DNA of 64,000 nt from Oncomelania hupensis (Eukaryota > Mollusca > Gastropoda > Littorinimorpha > Pomatiopsidae), in contig CM072522.1 in the NCBI GenBank assembly GCA_036898135.1, positions 34,546,451 to 34,610,450 on the forward strand, written 5' to 3'. The notes under the pieces were generated by a model. That model made no database searches and was not told the origin of the DNA. It was given only the letters and a program-made list of their open reading frames with translations. The stretch's first letter is position 1. Each line of letters opens with the position of its first letter. Of the stretch, positions 1 to 9,593 are shown piece after piece. Both the position numbers and the translations under genes were made by a program.

Positions 1-951
1 CCTCATACCATGGAGGATAGTGTCTAATATTAATAAGGATGTTATATCCAAGGTGAAGAGAGGTCTTTCCTATCATTTCCCTCATACCATGGAGGATAGT
101 GTCTAATAAGGATGTTATCCAAGGTGAAGAGAGGTCTTTCCTATCATTTCCCTCATACCATGGAGGATAATGTCTAATAAGGATGTTATATCCAAGGTGA
201 AGAGAGGTCTTTCCTATCATTTCCCTCATACCACGGAGGATAGTGTCTAATAAGGATATTATCCAAGGTGAAGAGAGGTCTTTCCTATCATTTCCTTCAT
301 ACCATGGAGGATAGTGTCTAATAAGGATGTTATCCAAGGTGAAGAGAGGTCTTTCCTATCATTTCCTTCATACCACGGAAGATAGTGTCTAATAAAGATG
401 TTATACAAGGTGAAGAGAGGTCTTTCCTATCATTTCCCTCATACCACGGAGGATAGTGTTTTAATAAGGATGTTATACAAGGTGAAGAAAGGTCTTTCCT
501 ATCATTTCCCTCATACCATGGAGGATAGTGTCTAATAAGGATGTTATCCAAGGTGAATAGGTGTCTTTCCTATCAGTGTCTAATAAGGACGTTATCCAAG
601 GTGAAGAGGGGTCTTTCCTATCATTTCCCTCATACCATGGAAGATAGTGTCTAATAAGGATGTTATCCAAGGTGAAGAGAGGTCTTTCCTGTCATTTTCC
701 TCATACCATGGAGGATAGTGTCTAATAAGGATGTTATCCAAGGTGAAGAGAGGTCTTTCCTATCATTTCCCTCATACCACGGAGGATAGGGTCTAATAAG
801 GATGTTATCCAAGGTGAAGAGGGGTCTTTCCTATCATTTCCCTCATACCACTGATAGTGTCTAATAAGGATGGTATCCAAGGTGAAGAGGGGTCTTTCCT
901 ATCATTTCCCTCATACCACTGATAGTGTCTAATAAGGATGTTATCCAAGGT
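1..951 (-). repeat. 71-bp minisatellite, left arm copy A
   Basis: About 13 head-to-tail units of ~71 bp, each containing TCCTCCATGGTATGAGGG and TCTCTTCACCTTGG in minus-strand sense; some units carry +3 bp. It continues to the left of the window. Because 71 is not a multiple of 3 and units lack stops, long open frames appear in all phases; they are not genes. Over the visible part it has the same length as copy B (37365-38315). Confidence 0.93.
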
Positions 952-1205
952 GCTATCAATAACCTCCAGTCCATTCTCTTTAGACCAGGCACCTTTATCT
1001 ATCACTGAGGTGAGCAAACCTGCATACTCAGAGAAAACCCCTGAGACGTGGCACGAGTCAAAGGTAAATAATATTTTGAGAAACATAATGCCCAAAGGTG
1101 TGATCGATCCCACACCTGTCAAGCGCCATTGGTCTCTAGCCTATGGACGGGGCAAGTTAGTCCCACTTTAGAGTACGCGGCCACAAACAACGTTCTACAG
1201 GATTG
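952..1205 (-). repeat. Unidentified block between minisatellite and LINE fragment, left arm copy A
   Basis: About 250 bp mirrored at 6285-6535 and present in copy B (38316-38569; 43648-43898). On the gene-sense strand it is open over about 50 codons (VGSITPLGIMFLK...SGVFSEYAGLLTSVID), similar in both arms. I do not recognise the product; it may be a relic of a mobile element. Confidence 0.5.
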
Positions 1206-1218
1206 CACACCCAATATT

Positions 1219-1412
1219 CCTATCCTTGTCATTGGGAAACCACAGATGATCGTTTAACCAGCGTATTCCATCTTTCACTGTCCTCAGCAGCTCTTAAGGC
1301 TTTGCTCAGTGTCAAGCCAGTCCATTCTCCAATGTTGTCCTCCCACCTCTTTTTCTGTCTTCCTCTTCTTCTGCCTGGGTATAGGAAATGCCTAGAAGTC
1401 TTCTGTAGCATG
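1219..1412 (-). mobile_element. LINE 3'-end fragment, left arm copy A
   Basis: The minus strand encodes the C-terminal tail RRRGRQKKRWEDNIGEWTGL followed by SERW and LVKRSSVV. This tail is widespread at the 3' end of invertebrate non-LTR retrotransposons, downstream of the reverse transcriptase. Only the tail remains. Mirrored at 6061-6250. Confidence 0.75.
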
Positions 1413-2275
1413 TCACCTCCATGCTTTTTTATTCTTGGTTGTAGGTCTGCTGTGAGGTTCCACCCAATATTTAAGAGAAAGAAAACAAAAGGGGAGATGT
1501 GTGAGAGAGGAAGGGGTTCTTTTTTACAATACATATTTTTAAATCAATCATTCTGCTTTCAAAAAATGTATCCTTTCCTACCTGTGATACTGTGAAGTTT
1601 CACTTTCAATCTTTGAGTCTACAGTGTGCCAAAACAAGAAAATAAAATGATACTATGATAGCCCTGCCACTTTCTGTCAAGATGTAACACTATATCATCG
1701 TCATGAGTTACCTTAGTATTAGGTTGCAACATGTATGTTAATATCTTTGCTGCAGCTTATCACTACCTTTACTTTTCACTTATTAGTTTATGAATCAAAT
1801 ATTAACTCGTTCAATCATTAGTATACACATAGATAGTGCATTGAACAAAGAATTATTGGTCTATAATCAATAGATGTAAGAATGGTACAAATTCAAGGCC
1901 AAGTAAAGTTATTACGGGTTATTGATTTCGCAGTTGAAAAGGTAATCTTTTGTCACTTTAGTGGGGCAAACGGTGTGATTTTGTGTGATGAATTCTTCTT
2001 TTTATGCATTAATTTGTTGTCTCATAGTCATATGTTTCTAGTAAAAGTATCCATATTACAACTTTGAGACTTGGAGAGCTATCAATTGGTTCCATTGTAT
2101 AATCCCAAGACTGTCTGTTATTTACTGCTGCGCCATCGATGATCCTTCCAACGTGTAATGGCCTTATGTAATAACTTAGTCTACTCTCAAGCCCTAAGCA
2201 CTAGTGACAAACTCGTAGGCCTGTACTGCTGTAGTGTGGTCTACTTTTCAATCCTCTTTTCTACGATCAACTCAC

Positions 2276-2441
2276 CTTGTGCGTGCCACGCTTGCCATCT
2301 CTTCCTGTCTCCCACTGGTTCTTCAGCAATGTCAATCTCCAACTTCACCTCTGGCATTGGATTGTCTTCGTCCTCCATCACGAAGCAATAAAATCAACGA
2401 CGATCAACATTCATCAAGAATTTCATGTTTTCATGCCCAAC
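2276..2441 (-). pseudogene. Inverted duplicate of exon 3, copy A left arm
   Basis: A 166-nt minus-strand exon-like segment with acceptor TTTAG and donor GTGAG at the same places as right-arm exon 3 (4975-5140). It contains the same TGA upstream of an ATG as copy B. Its partner exon 4' would lie before base 1. Differences from exon 3 include RKRWQAWHAQ in place of RKRLQTWHAQ. Confidence 0.55.
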
Positions 2442-2445
2442 CTAA

Positions 2446-2665
2446 ACACAAACAAGGGAAGTAATGCCCATATACAGGAACTCTCTACTCCGTATTGTAT
2501 TTTGTTTGAAAAATCAATTATTATAAATTTTTCCGGTGCAAAGAATGCAAACAATTTATTTTAAATATAATCGTGCTTGGTTAAAAACAACTTACAGAAA
2601 AGGCCAGTGCAACAAGCAACTATTTATATTTAAAAATAAATGTCGTTGGAATAGACTTATTCCCG
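2446..2665 (-). repeat. ~220-bp dispersed block ahead of exon 3', also upstream of second THAP exon
   Basis: The reverse complement of this block matches 26290-26517 over its full length with scattered substitutions, ending in both places with a TTTAG/GTTGGGC acceptor-like junction. Copy B counterparts are 39799-40020 and 61960-62187. It lies just inside the spacer. It may be intron sequence of an ancestral THAP-type gene or a short mobile repeat; the class is not recognised. Confidence 0.7.
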
Positions 2666-2727
2666 AAATAATTCTGTATAAACTAAATAGAGTAGCTTCC
2701 CTTGACAAGTCTGTCAAGCTTTTCATT

Positions 2728-5700
2728 ATGGCGATGGATAGCACTACCAGTCAACAAAACATGAAACCAATTTCAGCCAAAACTATTAGAAGATGCTCGT
2801 GGGGAATGTGTAACACAGATAGTAGATATCCAGAACGATGTATTGGCGTCAAATTTATTCCTTTTGTGAAACCTGGAAAGTACAACTACCATCTCGAGAA
2901 ATGCTTACGCTGGATAAAAGCATGTGGACGACCACACGAGCAACTGAATGTTGACAAAATCAAACGGTGGACCTACATATGCAACAAGGTAACGTCTTCG
3001 TTTATGCCTAATTAAGGTAATTACGACTAGTTACATGTGTCTACATTCTCTGGCTCAAGTAACAATAGACAAGGATCTCATTCAGTAAATCTGTCACTGT
3101 TTTCTTATGCTTAGTGAATACTCTCATATCATCATATGATTATTAATCAGACTGTACACGTCGTCACATGACAGTGATTCGGTGAAGTTAGTCTTAGGCC
3201 TACATGATTTTTTTTTTTACTTTGCAAGAATATAAATAATTATCACAATTTATCGAAGGGCTATCGTTAGGTCTATGTAAATGTTTTAGTGTGTGTGTTT
3301 AAGAGCTCAGGCCTAGTCACTGAAAATAAAATGTGATTATTAAGTATTAATTTCAATCCGAAATAGCCAATGAGGGGCAATCAAGCCCATGGTTGTGTAG
3401 TGTTGTATAGATCTATATCTTTGCAACACCTACAGATACTAGCCTATATAATTATAGTCACACAGTAAGCAAATGCCCAAATTTAGTCAGTATGGTTACT
3501 TAGTCTGTTGTGTCAAACAAATCTTTCATATTAAAAATTAACAAAGATTATCATAATCAAGTATAGGCCTAGCATTAGTTGCTTGTTGATCAGTGATGCA
3601 AATAAACTGGTGCAGCTGTAACTATTAGTATTACTGTAGCATTATTCATTAATATATTAATACTAATCTGTAATCAACTAGAACAACAACTAACAAGATT
3701 AAAAATCCATATGTTCTATTATTGCAGCACTTTGTGGATGGTGAGCCTACTGTTGAGAATCCAGACCCAGTTTCTGCTTTGGGAAACAACTCAAGAAGAA
3801 GAAAACTACCAGCTCGAAGGGTTACAACGCAAACTGTAACTTCTAAAAGGAGAAAAATTAATTATGCGCCTAGCTGTGATACTGAAAATGCAACTCAACT
3901 TGATCAAGTGGTACGTTACATTTTTTTAAACACTACATTAATATGAATGTAACAGCTTAAACCAAGTGCGCTCAGCAAAAAATAAAGATTAGGCACCCAT
4001 TGGGGTCTTAACTCTTTCCCTGCCAATCGACGATATATCGTCGATCTGAGCCGCCATGTTTGTGCCAATCGACGATATATCGTCGATTTCAGTATTCCGT
4101 TTCGTTCCGGTTTTTTGCGCAGTCCAATCCAAGTTTTATTTTAACCAAAGAGAGATAACTCTTTGTACTTTCGTTCCAGATCGACATGCGCGTGGTTTCT
4201 TCAAATTGATTCGTTTTTAGAGTGTTTTTTGTGCATTTTACTAAGCATATGTGATGGGCACAATCGACAGTATGTCAAACTCTGCTAATAATCAATATAA
4301 TTTCAAACTGTAAAGTGTATTTTGATCCTAAATAAATTTTCATTCAATAACATAATCAAATTAACTTTTTTTTCTTATTCTTCACTCTTTTACCTTTAAT
4401 TTGATATGAAATATGTCTATTTAACAACTATTATTGAAAGAACAGTAGCTTAAATGCCTAAGGTACTGAACTTTCTTTCCGGTGCCAGAGAAATGTCTGG
4501 CACAAACGTGGAAACATGCCTGGCAGGGAAAGAGTTAAAAAGCCAAATCTCATAAGTTACTTGGAATTTTTCCGTGAAATTGTATGAGTTCCTCAGACTC
4601 CAAAGGAACTTTGTTTCTGGAAACTTTTGTTCCGTTATCAACAAAAGATTTTTTTTTTGGTAGAGGTGGCGTTTTGACTCCACACCTAGGCCAGCGTGGG
4701 TCCGCTTGAACCCATACTTTTAACAGAGTAGTGTACTTCCCGTTTCTGTTAACTTTCATATAAAAATGAGAAAGTAGAAATACCTTTCCAGGAAATGTGC
4801 TGTTTATAGAGTAACATAGTTTCATTCATGGTTTCAGTGTAGATGCTATATGTGAATGAAACACGTTTTGCTTCTTTGAGAAGTATGGTGTGTAGTCGGA
4901 AGCGCGACCCATTGGGGTCTTAAAAAGCCAATATCTCGTATGAAAAATAAAACATCACGTTTTGCTGTGTTTAGGTTGGGCATGAAAACATGAAATTCTT
5001 GATGAATGTTGATCGTGGTTCATTTTATTGCTTCGTGATGGAGCACGAAGACAGTCCAATGCCAGAGGTGAAGTTGGAGATTGACATTGCTGAAGAACCA
5101 GTGGGAGACAGGAAGAGGTTGCAAACGTGGCACGCACAAGGTGAGTTGATCGTAGAACAGAGGATTGAAAACTAGACCACAGGCCTACGAGTTTGTCACT
5201 AGTGCTTAGGCCCTAGGGCTTGAGAGTAGACTAAGTTAGACTAAGTTATTACATAAAAGCATTACACGTTGGAAGGATCATCGATGGCGCTGAAGTAAAT
5301 AACAGACAGTCTTGGGATTATACAAGGGAACCAATTGATAAAACATCGAAAACATCAAGTATCAAGTATCAAGTAAGATAGCTCTCCAAGTCTCGAAGTT
5401 GCAATATACATACTTTTAGTATTACTAGAAACAAATGAGACAACAAATTAATACATAAAAAGAAGAATTCATCCCACAAAATCACACCGTTTGCCCCACT
5501 AAAGTGACAAAAGATGACCTTTTCAACTGCGAAATCAATAAGCCGTAATAACTTTACTTGGCCATGAATTTGTACCATTCTTACATTTATTGAAAATAGA
5601 CCAATAATGTTTTGTTCAATGCACTATCTATGTGTATACTAATGATTGAACAAGTTATTGTTTGATTAATAAACTAATACAGTAAAAGTAAAGGTAGTGA

Positions 5701-8195
5701 TAAGCAAAGATATTAACATACACGTTGCAACCTAATACTAGGGTAACTCATGACGATGATATAGTGTTACATCTTGACAGAAAGCGGCAGGGCTATCATT
5801 TTATTTTCTTGTTTTGGTACACTGTAGACTCAAAGTGAAACTTCACAGTATCACAGGTGGGAAAGGATAAATTTTTTAAAAGCAGAATGATTGATTTAAA
5901 AATATGTATTGTAAAAACTAAGTATTGTAAAAACTAAGTATTGTAAAAACTAAGTATTGTAAAAAGAACCCCTTCCTCTCTCACACATCCCCCATGTTGT
6001 CTTATTTCTCTTAAATATTGGGTGGAACCTCACAGCAGACCTACAACCAACAATAAAAAAGCATGGAGATGACATGCTACAGAAGACTTCTGGGCATTTC
6101 CTATACCCAGGCAGAAGAAGAGGGAGACAGAAAAAGAGGTGGGAGGACAACATTGGAGAATGGACTGGCTTGACACTGAGCAAAGCCTTAAGAGCTGCTG
6201 AGGACAGTGAAAGATGGAATACGCTGGTTAAACGATCATCTGTGGTTTCCCAATGACAAGGATAGGAATATTGGGTGTGCAATCCTGTAGAACGTTGTTT
6301 GTGGACGCGTACTCTAAGGTGGGACTAACTTGCCCTGTCCATAGGCTAGAGACCAATGGAGCTTGTCAGGTGTGGGATCGATCACACCTTTTGGCGTTAT
6401 GTTTCTCAAAATATTATTTACCTTTGACTCGGGCCACGTCTCAGGCGTTTTCTCTGAGTATGCAGGTTTGCTCACCTCAGTGATAGATAAAGGTGTCTGG
6501 TCTAATGAGAATGAACTGGGGGTTATTGATAGCACCTTGGATAACATCCTTATTAGACACTATCCTCCGTGGTATGAGGGAAATGATAGGAAAAACCCCT
6601 CTTCACTTTGGGTAACATTTTTATTAGACACTATCCTCCATGGTCTGAGGGAAATGATAGGAAAGACCTCTCTTCACCTTGGATAACATCCTTATTAGAC
6701 ACTATCCTCCATGGTATGAGGGAAATGATAGGGAAAACCTCTCTTCACCTTGGATATAACATCCTTATTAGACACTATCCTCCATGGTATGAGGGAAATG
6801 ATAGGAAAGACCTCTCTTCACCTTGGATACAACATCCTTATTAGACACTATCCTCCGTGGTATGAGGGAAATGATAGGAAAGACCTCTCTTCACCTTGGA
6901 TAACATCCTTATTAGACACTAGCCTCCGTGGTATGAGGGAAATGATAGGAAAGACCTCTCTTCACCTTGGATATAACATCCTTATTAGACACTATCCTCC
7001 GTGGTATGAGGGAAATGATAGGAAAGACCTCTCTTCACCTTGGATAACATCCTTATTAGACACTATCCTCCATGGTATGAGAGAAATGATAGGAAAGACC
7101 CCTCTTCACCTTGGATAACATCCTTATTAGACACTATCCTCCGTGGTATGAGGGAAATGATAGGAAAGATCCCTCTTCACCTTGGATAATATCCTTATTA
7201 GACACTATCCTCCATGGTATGAGGGAAATGATAGGAAAGACCTCTCTTCACCCTGGATAACATCCTTATTAGACACTATCCTCTGTGGTATGAGGGAAAT
7301 GATAGGAAAGACCTCTCTTCACCCTGGATAACATCCTTATTAGACACTATCCTCTGTGGTATGAGGAAAATTATAGGAAAGACCTCTCTTCACTTCTCTG
7401 CTGCCAGTGGTTTGCATGGGTGGATGTGTGCCATAGACACAGATGGCCATGTGTGGATGTGTGCCATAGACACAGATGGCCATGTGTGGATGTGTGCCAT
7501 AGACACAGATGGCCATGTGTGGATGTGTGCCATAGATACAGATGGCCATGTGTGATGTGTGCCATGGACACAGATGTCTATGTGGCTGTGTTCTCAGCTC
7601 CTCACTGTATAGGCTGGTGTTTATTCAGTTCATCCCTCACCGCCCTGGCTTTCAGTATTAAGAAATATGTTCATTTACATTTATTTATATTTATGTTTGA
7701 TTTTTTGTTGTCGTCTTTTTGTTTTTTTTTTTGCTCTAGAAGTTGCTGGAGGAGAAAGTCAGCATGTCTCTCACACCATCAGAGAACAGATTGTCAGAGA
7801 CACAGCAGGCTTGAGTGGCAGCATGTTTGAGATAAAGGAAGAATCGGAAAGTAAGACAGAGTCTGACAGTGACACAATGGAGCCACATGACCCAGTGTTA
7901 TCTAAAGTGAAGACAGAGCCTGACGGTGACCAGATGGAGCCACATGACCCAGTGTTATTTAAAGTGAAGACAGAGCCTGACAGTGACACAATGGAGCAAT
8001 ATGGCCCAGTGTCATATAAAGTGAAGACAGAGCCTGGCGGTGACCAGATGGAGCCACATGACCCAGTGTTATTTGCAGTGAAGACAGAGCCTGATGGTGA
8101 CCTGATGGAACCACATGAGCTAATGTTGTCTGAAGTGAAGACAGAGCCAGACAGTGATGCAGACGAAGAGCAGCCAGTATTGGTTGGCATGACAG
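2728..8195 (+). CDS. THAP zinc-finger protein with SUMO-consensus repeat array, four-exon model, copy A
   Basis: Predicted exons are 2728-2988, 3728-3910, 4975-5140 and 7740-8195. All borders are GT-AG and phases agree (0, 0, 1), giving about 355 codons. Exons 1-2 encode a THAP DNA-binding domain: CSWGMC, a conserved Trp, then C-N-K at the exon end and H-F at the start of the next, completing the C2CH zinc site; a basic tail (KLPARR, SKRRK) follows. Exon 3 encodes an acidic linker with PEVKLEI. Exon 4 encodes GLSGSMFEIKEES and five 19-residue units, most with V-K-T-E-P-D or P-G. V-K-x-E is the SUMO acceptor consensus, so a SUMO-regulated nuclear DNA-binding protein is inferred. The start is the first ATG ahead of the THAP cysteines in ATTATGG context. 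After 8195 there is a good donor, and without splicing a stop at 8219-8221, so the 3' end is unknown. The model is unverified by transcripts. Confidence 0.6.
2989..3727 (+). other. Intron 1 of THAP gene, copy A
   Basis: AT-rich intron (739 bp) with donor GTAACG and acceptor TATTATTGCAG. It splits the THAP zinc site between C-x2 and H, in phase 0. Nothing else was recognised inside. The copy B counterpart is 40345-41082. Confidence 0.65.
4012..4534. mobile_element. piggyBac-type MITE in intron 2, copy A
   Basis: A 523-bp element flanked by TTAA on both sides (4008-4011, 4535-4538) with inverted termini CTCTTTCCCTGCC / GGCAGGGAAAGAG. TTAA duplication is diagnostic of piggyBac-type transposition. 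It has no coding capacity. Near its left end are two perfect 20-bp palindromes (4026-4045, 4068-4087). A paralogous unoccupied site is at 4909-4945, where the same flank (CCATTGGGGTC-TTAA-AAAGCC) occurs without the element. Confidence 0.88.
4535..4974. other. Distal part of intron 2, copy A, with partial self-similarity
   Basis: Non-coding. The motif CCATTGGGGTCTTAAAAAGCC near 4910 repeats the sequence flanking the MITE at about 4000/4538, so this part of the spacer contains a short direct duplication that predates the MITE. It ends with the exon 3 acceptor TGTGTTTAG. Confidence 0.6.
5141..6060 (+). other. Proximal intron 3 of THAP gene, copy A
   Basis: Unassigned AT-rich sequence mirrored in the left arm (about 1420-2275). 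A short run of AAGTATTGTAAAAACT units lies at 5915-5960 and differs in copy B. Opposite-strand frames are not supported as genes. Confidence 0.6.
6061..6250 (+). mobile_element. LINE 3'-end fragment, right arm copy A
   Basis: Plus-strand copy of the same tail, inside intron 3 of the THAP gene. It has the same divergent WEDNIGEWTG and ends in VVSQ plus stop, shared with the left arm. So the fragment predates the inverted duplication. Confidence 0.75.
6285..6535 (+). repeat. Unidentified block, right arm copy A
   Basis: Mirror of 952-1205, inside intron 3. The open frame is retained (VGSITPFGVMFLK...) with mostly conservative differences from the left arm. The function is unknown. Confidence 0.5.
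6536..7400 (+). repeat. 71-bp minisatellite, right arm copy A (intron 3)
   Basis: About 12 units of the same ~71-bp repeat, opposite orientation to 1-951, inside intron 3 of the THAP gene. The orthologous array in copy B (43899-45115) has about 17 units. Confidence 0.93.
7409..7577 (+). repeat. 33-bp minisatellite, right arm copy A
   Basis: About five units of ~33 bp built around GTGTGCCATAGACACAGATG, between the 71-bp array and exon 4. Open frames here (MCAIDTDGHVW repeats) exist only because 33 is a multiple of 3; no splice signals or start context support coding. Confidence 0.9.
7863..8161 (+). repeat. Coding 57-bp minisatellite, 5 units (copy A exon 4)
   Basis: Tandem 57-bp units encode 19 residues each around M-E-P-H-D-P-V-L-x-x-V-K-T-E-P-D-x-D-x. 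Five units are present; the third is diverged (MEQYGPVSYKVKTEPGGDQ). All units stay in frame. Copy B has 14 units in the orthologous exon and 17 in the inverted exon. Confidence 0.9.
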
Positions 8196-8389
8196 GTAAC
8201 AATGGAATTATGTGTGTTTAACAATCAAATGTACATTGACGGTTGAAGTTGATCAACTCCTTTAGATGAGAGTATAATCAGAGGTCTAGTCTGTGCAAGC
8301 ACACATTCCATCAAACACACAAACATTTAACTCACTTCCCACTGGATGATTTTGTACTATGTTCTTTGCCTTACACTGGCCATAGCTTG

Positions 8390-8720
8390 GGAATATTGGA
8401 CGCTTTTTGCCAAATGGTCACTAGGGCTTCCTATGGTATTATTATTTAGCAATGTAGGCATTTTATATGTATGTATTTTGTTGATATTTTAAAATGTTTG
8501 TATTCAGTTTTGTTTTTGTAAACAGGGGGTCGATAAATTAGAGTATAACCTCAGAGTAGGATGCCTTTATTGTACTGTGACCGGCTGGTGGAGTGCCTTC
8601 AGTGTTACCACTGGGGTTGTTTCGGCAGATCTTTTATGCGGATCAGGGGTGAGTCCGCTTTCAGCCAAGTTGTGGTCTTGATTTTGTGGTCCTGATTCAG
8701 CTCTTCGCAGTCTGCTGGAC
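8390..8720 (+). repeat. Unclassified dispersed repeat, copy A, first occurrence
   Basis: About 330 bp that recurs at 25480-25800 with moderate divergence (shared stretches include TGGTGGAGTGCCTTCAGTGTT and GGCTT(C/T)CTATGGTATTA). No terminal repeats were identified. It could be a solo LTR or short retroposon. Copy B counterpart is 46768-47098. Confidence 0.65.
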
Positions 8721-8984
8721 CCTGTAAGCAATGGATAACTAAATTAAACCAGCCATTTGTATTATTTAGGAAATAATTTTATTAAAAAAATAAAATACTA
8801 CACAAGAGAACCTGAAAATTTCAGAAGTTATTTTTAACATATTGGTACACTATAATGAAAAGGTTGAATGAAATGTTTCAAGTGGAAAATGCTCGATTTA
8901 GATAAGGGGTCTAAATGACCCTGTTTTTTGTCAAAGTAGATGATGCCATTTTGATTGCCAAAAATCACACAAAACCCTTGCCTA

Positions 8985-9200
8985 TCTTCCTATCCCATTC
9001 CGTAACTCGGAGGTCGTTGGGGCACCACAGATGATCGTTTAACCAACGTACTCCATCGTTCTCTGTCTTCAGCAACCCTGACGGCTTCGCTCAGTGTCAA
9101 GCCAGTCCATTCTCGAAAGTTGTCCTCCCACCTCTTTTTCAATCTCCATCTTTTTCTACCTCCTTGCACTATGCCTTAAAATATGGTCTTTGCAAAGCCA
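8985..9200 (-). mobile_element. LINE 3'-end fragment, diverged, copy A
   Basis: The minus strand matches the LINE tail at 24484-24744 at nucleotide level (CTTCGCTCAGTGTCAAGCCA, CCTCCCACCTCTTTTTC) but lacks an intact frame. This is an independent insertion from those in the inverted arms. Confidence 0.65.
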
Positions 9201-9588
9201 GTGATTAGGAAATTAAATCCTGCTGCGTCATTGTACAGCTGAAGAACACTATGAATCAGTGGGCAATAGCACAAATTCTAAAGCCAGAACTTTAGTTTCA
9301 TACAAAAATCGACGTCGTTGAAGCAGAAAAAATGTCATAGTTGAAAACTGCGATCGTGGTTGGTGGAAAAGCGTAGGATAGGGTACACCTGCGATCACAG
9401 TGCTTAGTAGGGAGTAAGTTGAGGATCCTGATGCTCCTGTGCTATATGGGTGAGTCACTGAGTGCCAGATACATAAATATACCCAGCAAGCACTAGGTTC
9501 CTTCTCCCCACAACCCTCAGGGACTGTATGCAGGACTCATTGTTAGCTTAACAGGTTGATAGGGGCCATCAGACCAACAGCTCACTGC
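9201..9588. other. Unassigned sequence left of the LTR element, copy A
   Basis: About 390 bp with no recognised gene. A 69-codon minus-strand frame is present in both copies but has no family resemblance and is not called. It ends at the LTR element target site CCCTT. Confidence 0.6.
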
Positions 9589-9593
9589 CCCTT

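Larger units (their letters stand above)
1..2450 (-). repeat. Left arm of large inverted repeat, copy A (outer part missing)
   Basis: This arm is the reverse complement of 4967 to about 7400. It contains, in mirror order, the 71-bp minisatellite, a ~250-bp unidentified block (952-1200), a LINE 3' fragment, unidentified AT-rich DNA and a duplicate of linker exon 3 (2276-2441). Homology stops just inside the splice acceptor of that exon, at about 2450. The outer part, with the inverted duplicate of exon 4, lies before the window but is present in copy B. Confidence 0.9.
4967..8358 (+). repeat. Right arm of large inverted repeat, copy A
   Basis: Inverted copy of the left arm, about 3.4 kb here. 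It contains exon 3, intron 3 with LINE fragment and two minisatellites, and exon 4 of the THAP gene. The outer end is placed at 8358 by comparison with copy B, where left and right arms stop matching at 35147 and 46735. The arm is shorter than in copy B because minisatellites are contracted and about 105 bp just before the exon 4 acceptor is missing. Confidence 0.9.

Noticed and set aside
1..951. Regular direct repeats resembling a CRISPR array
   Set aside because: Units are continuous ~71-bp tandem copies with no unique spacers, and the DNA is animal.
6536..7118. Long repetitive open frames (ITSLLDTILHGMREMIGKTSLHLG-type) as a protein
   Set aside because: Open in all phases because the 71-bp unit lacks stops; orientation, lack of splice context and location inside an intron argue against coding.
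9249..9458. 69-codon minus-strand frame
   Set aside because: Short, no family resemblance, no regulatory or splice support, although present in both copies.
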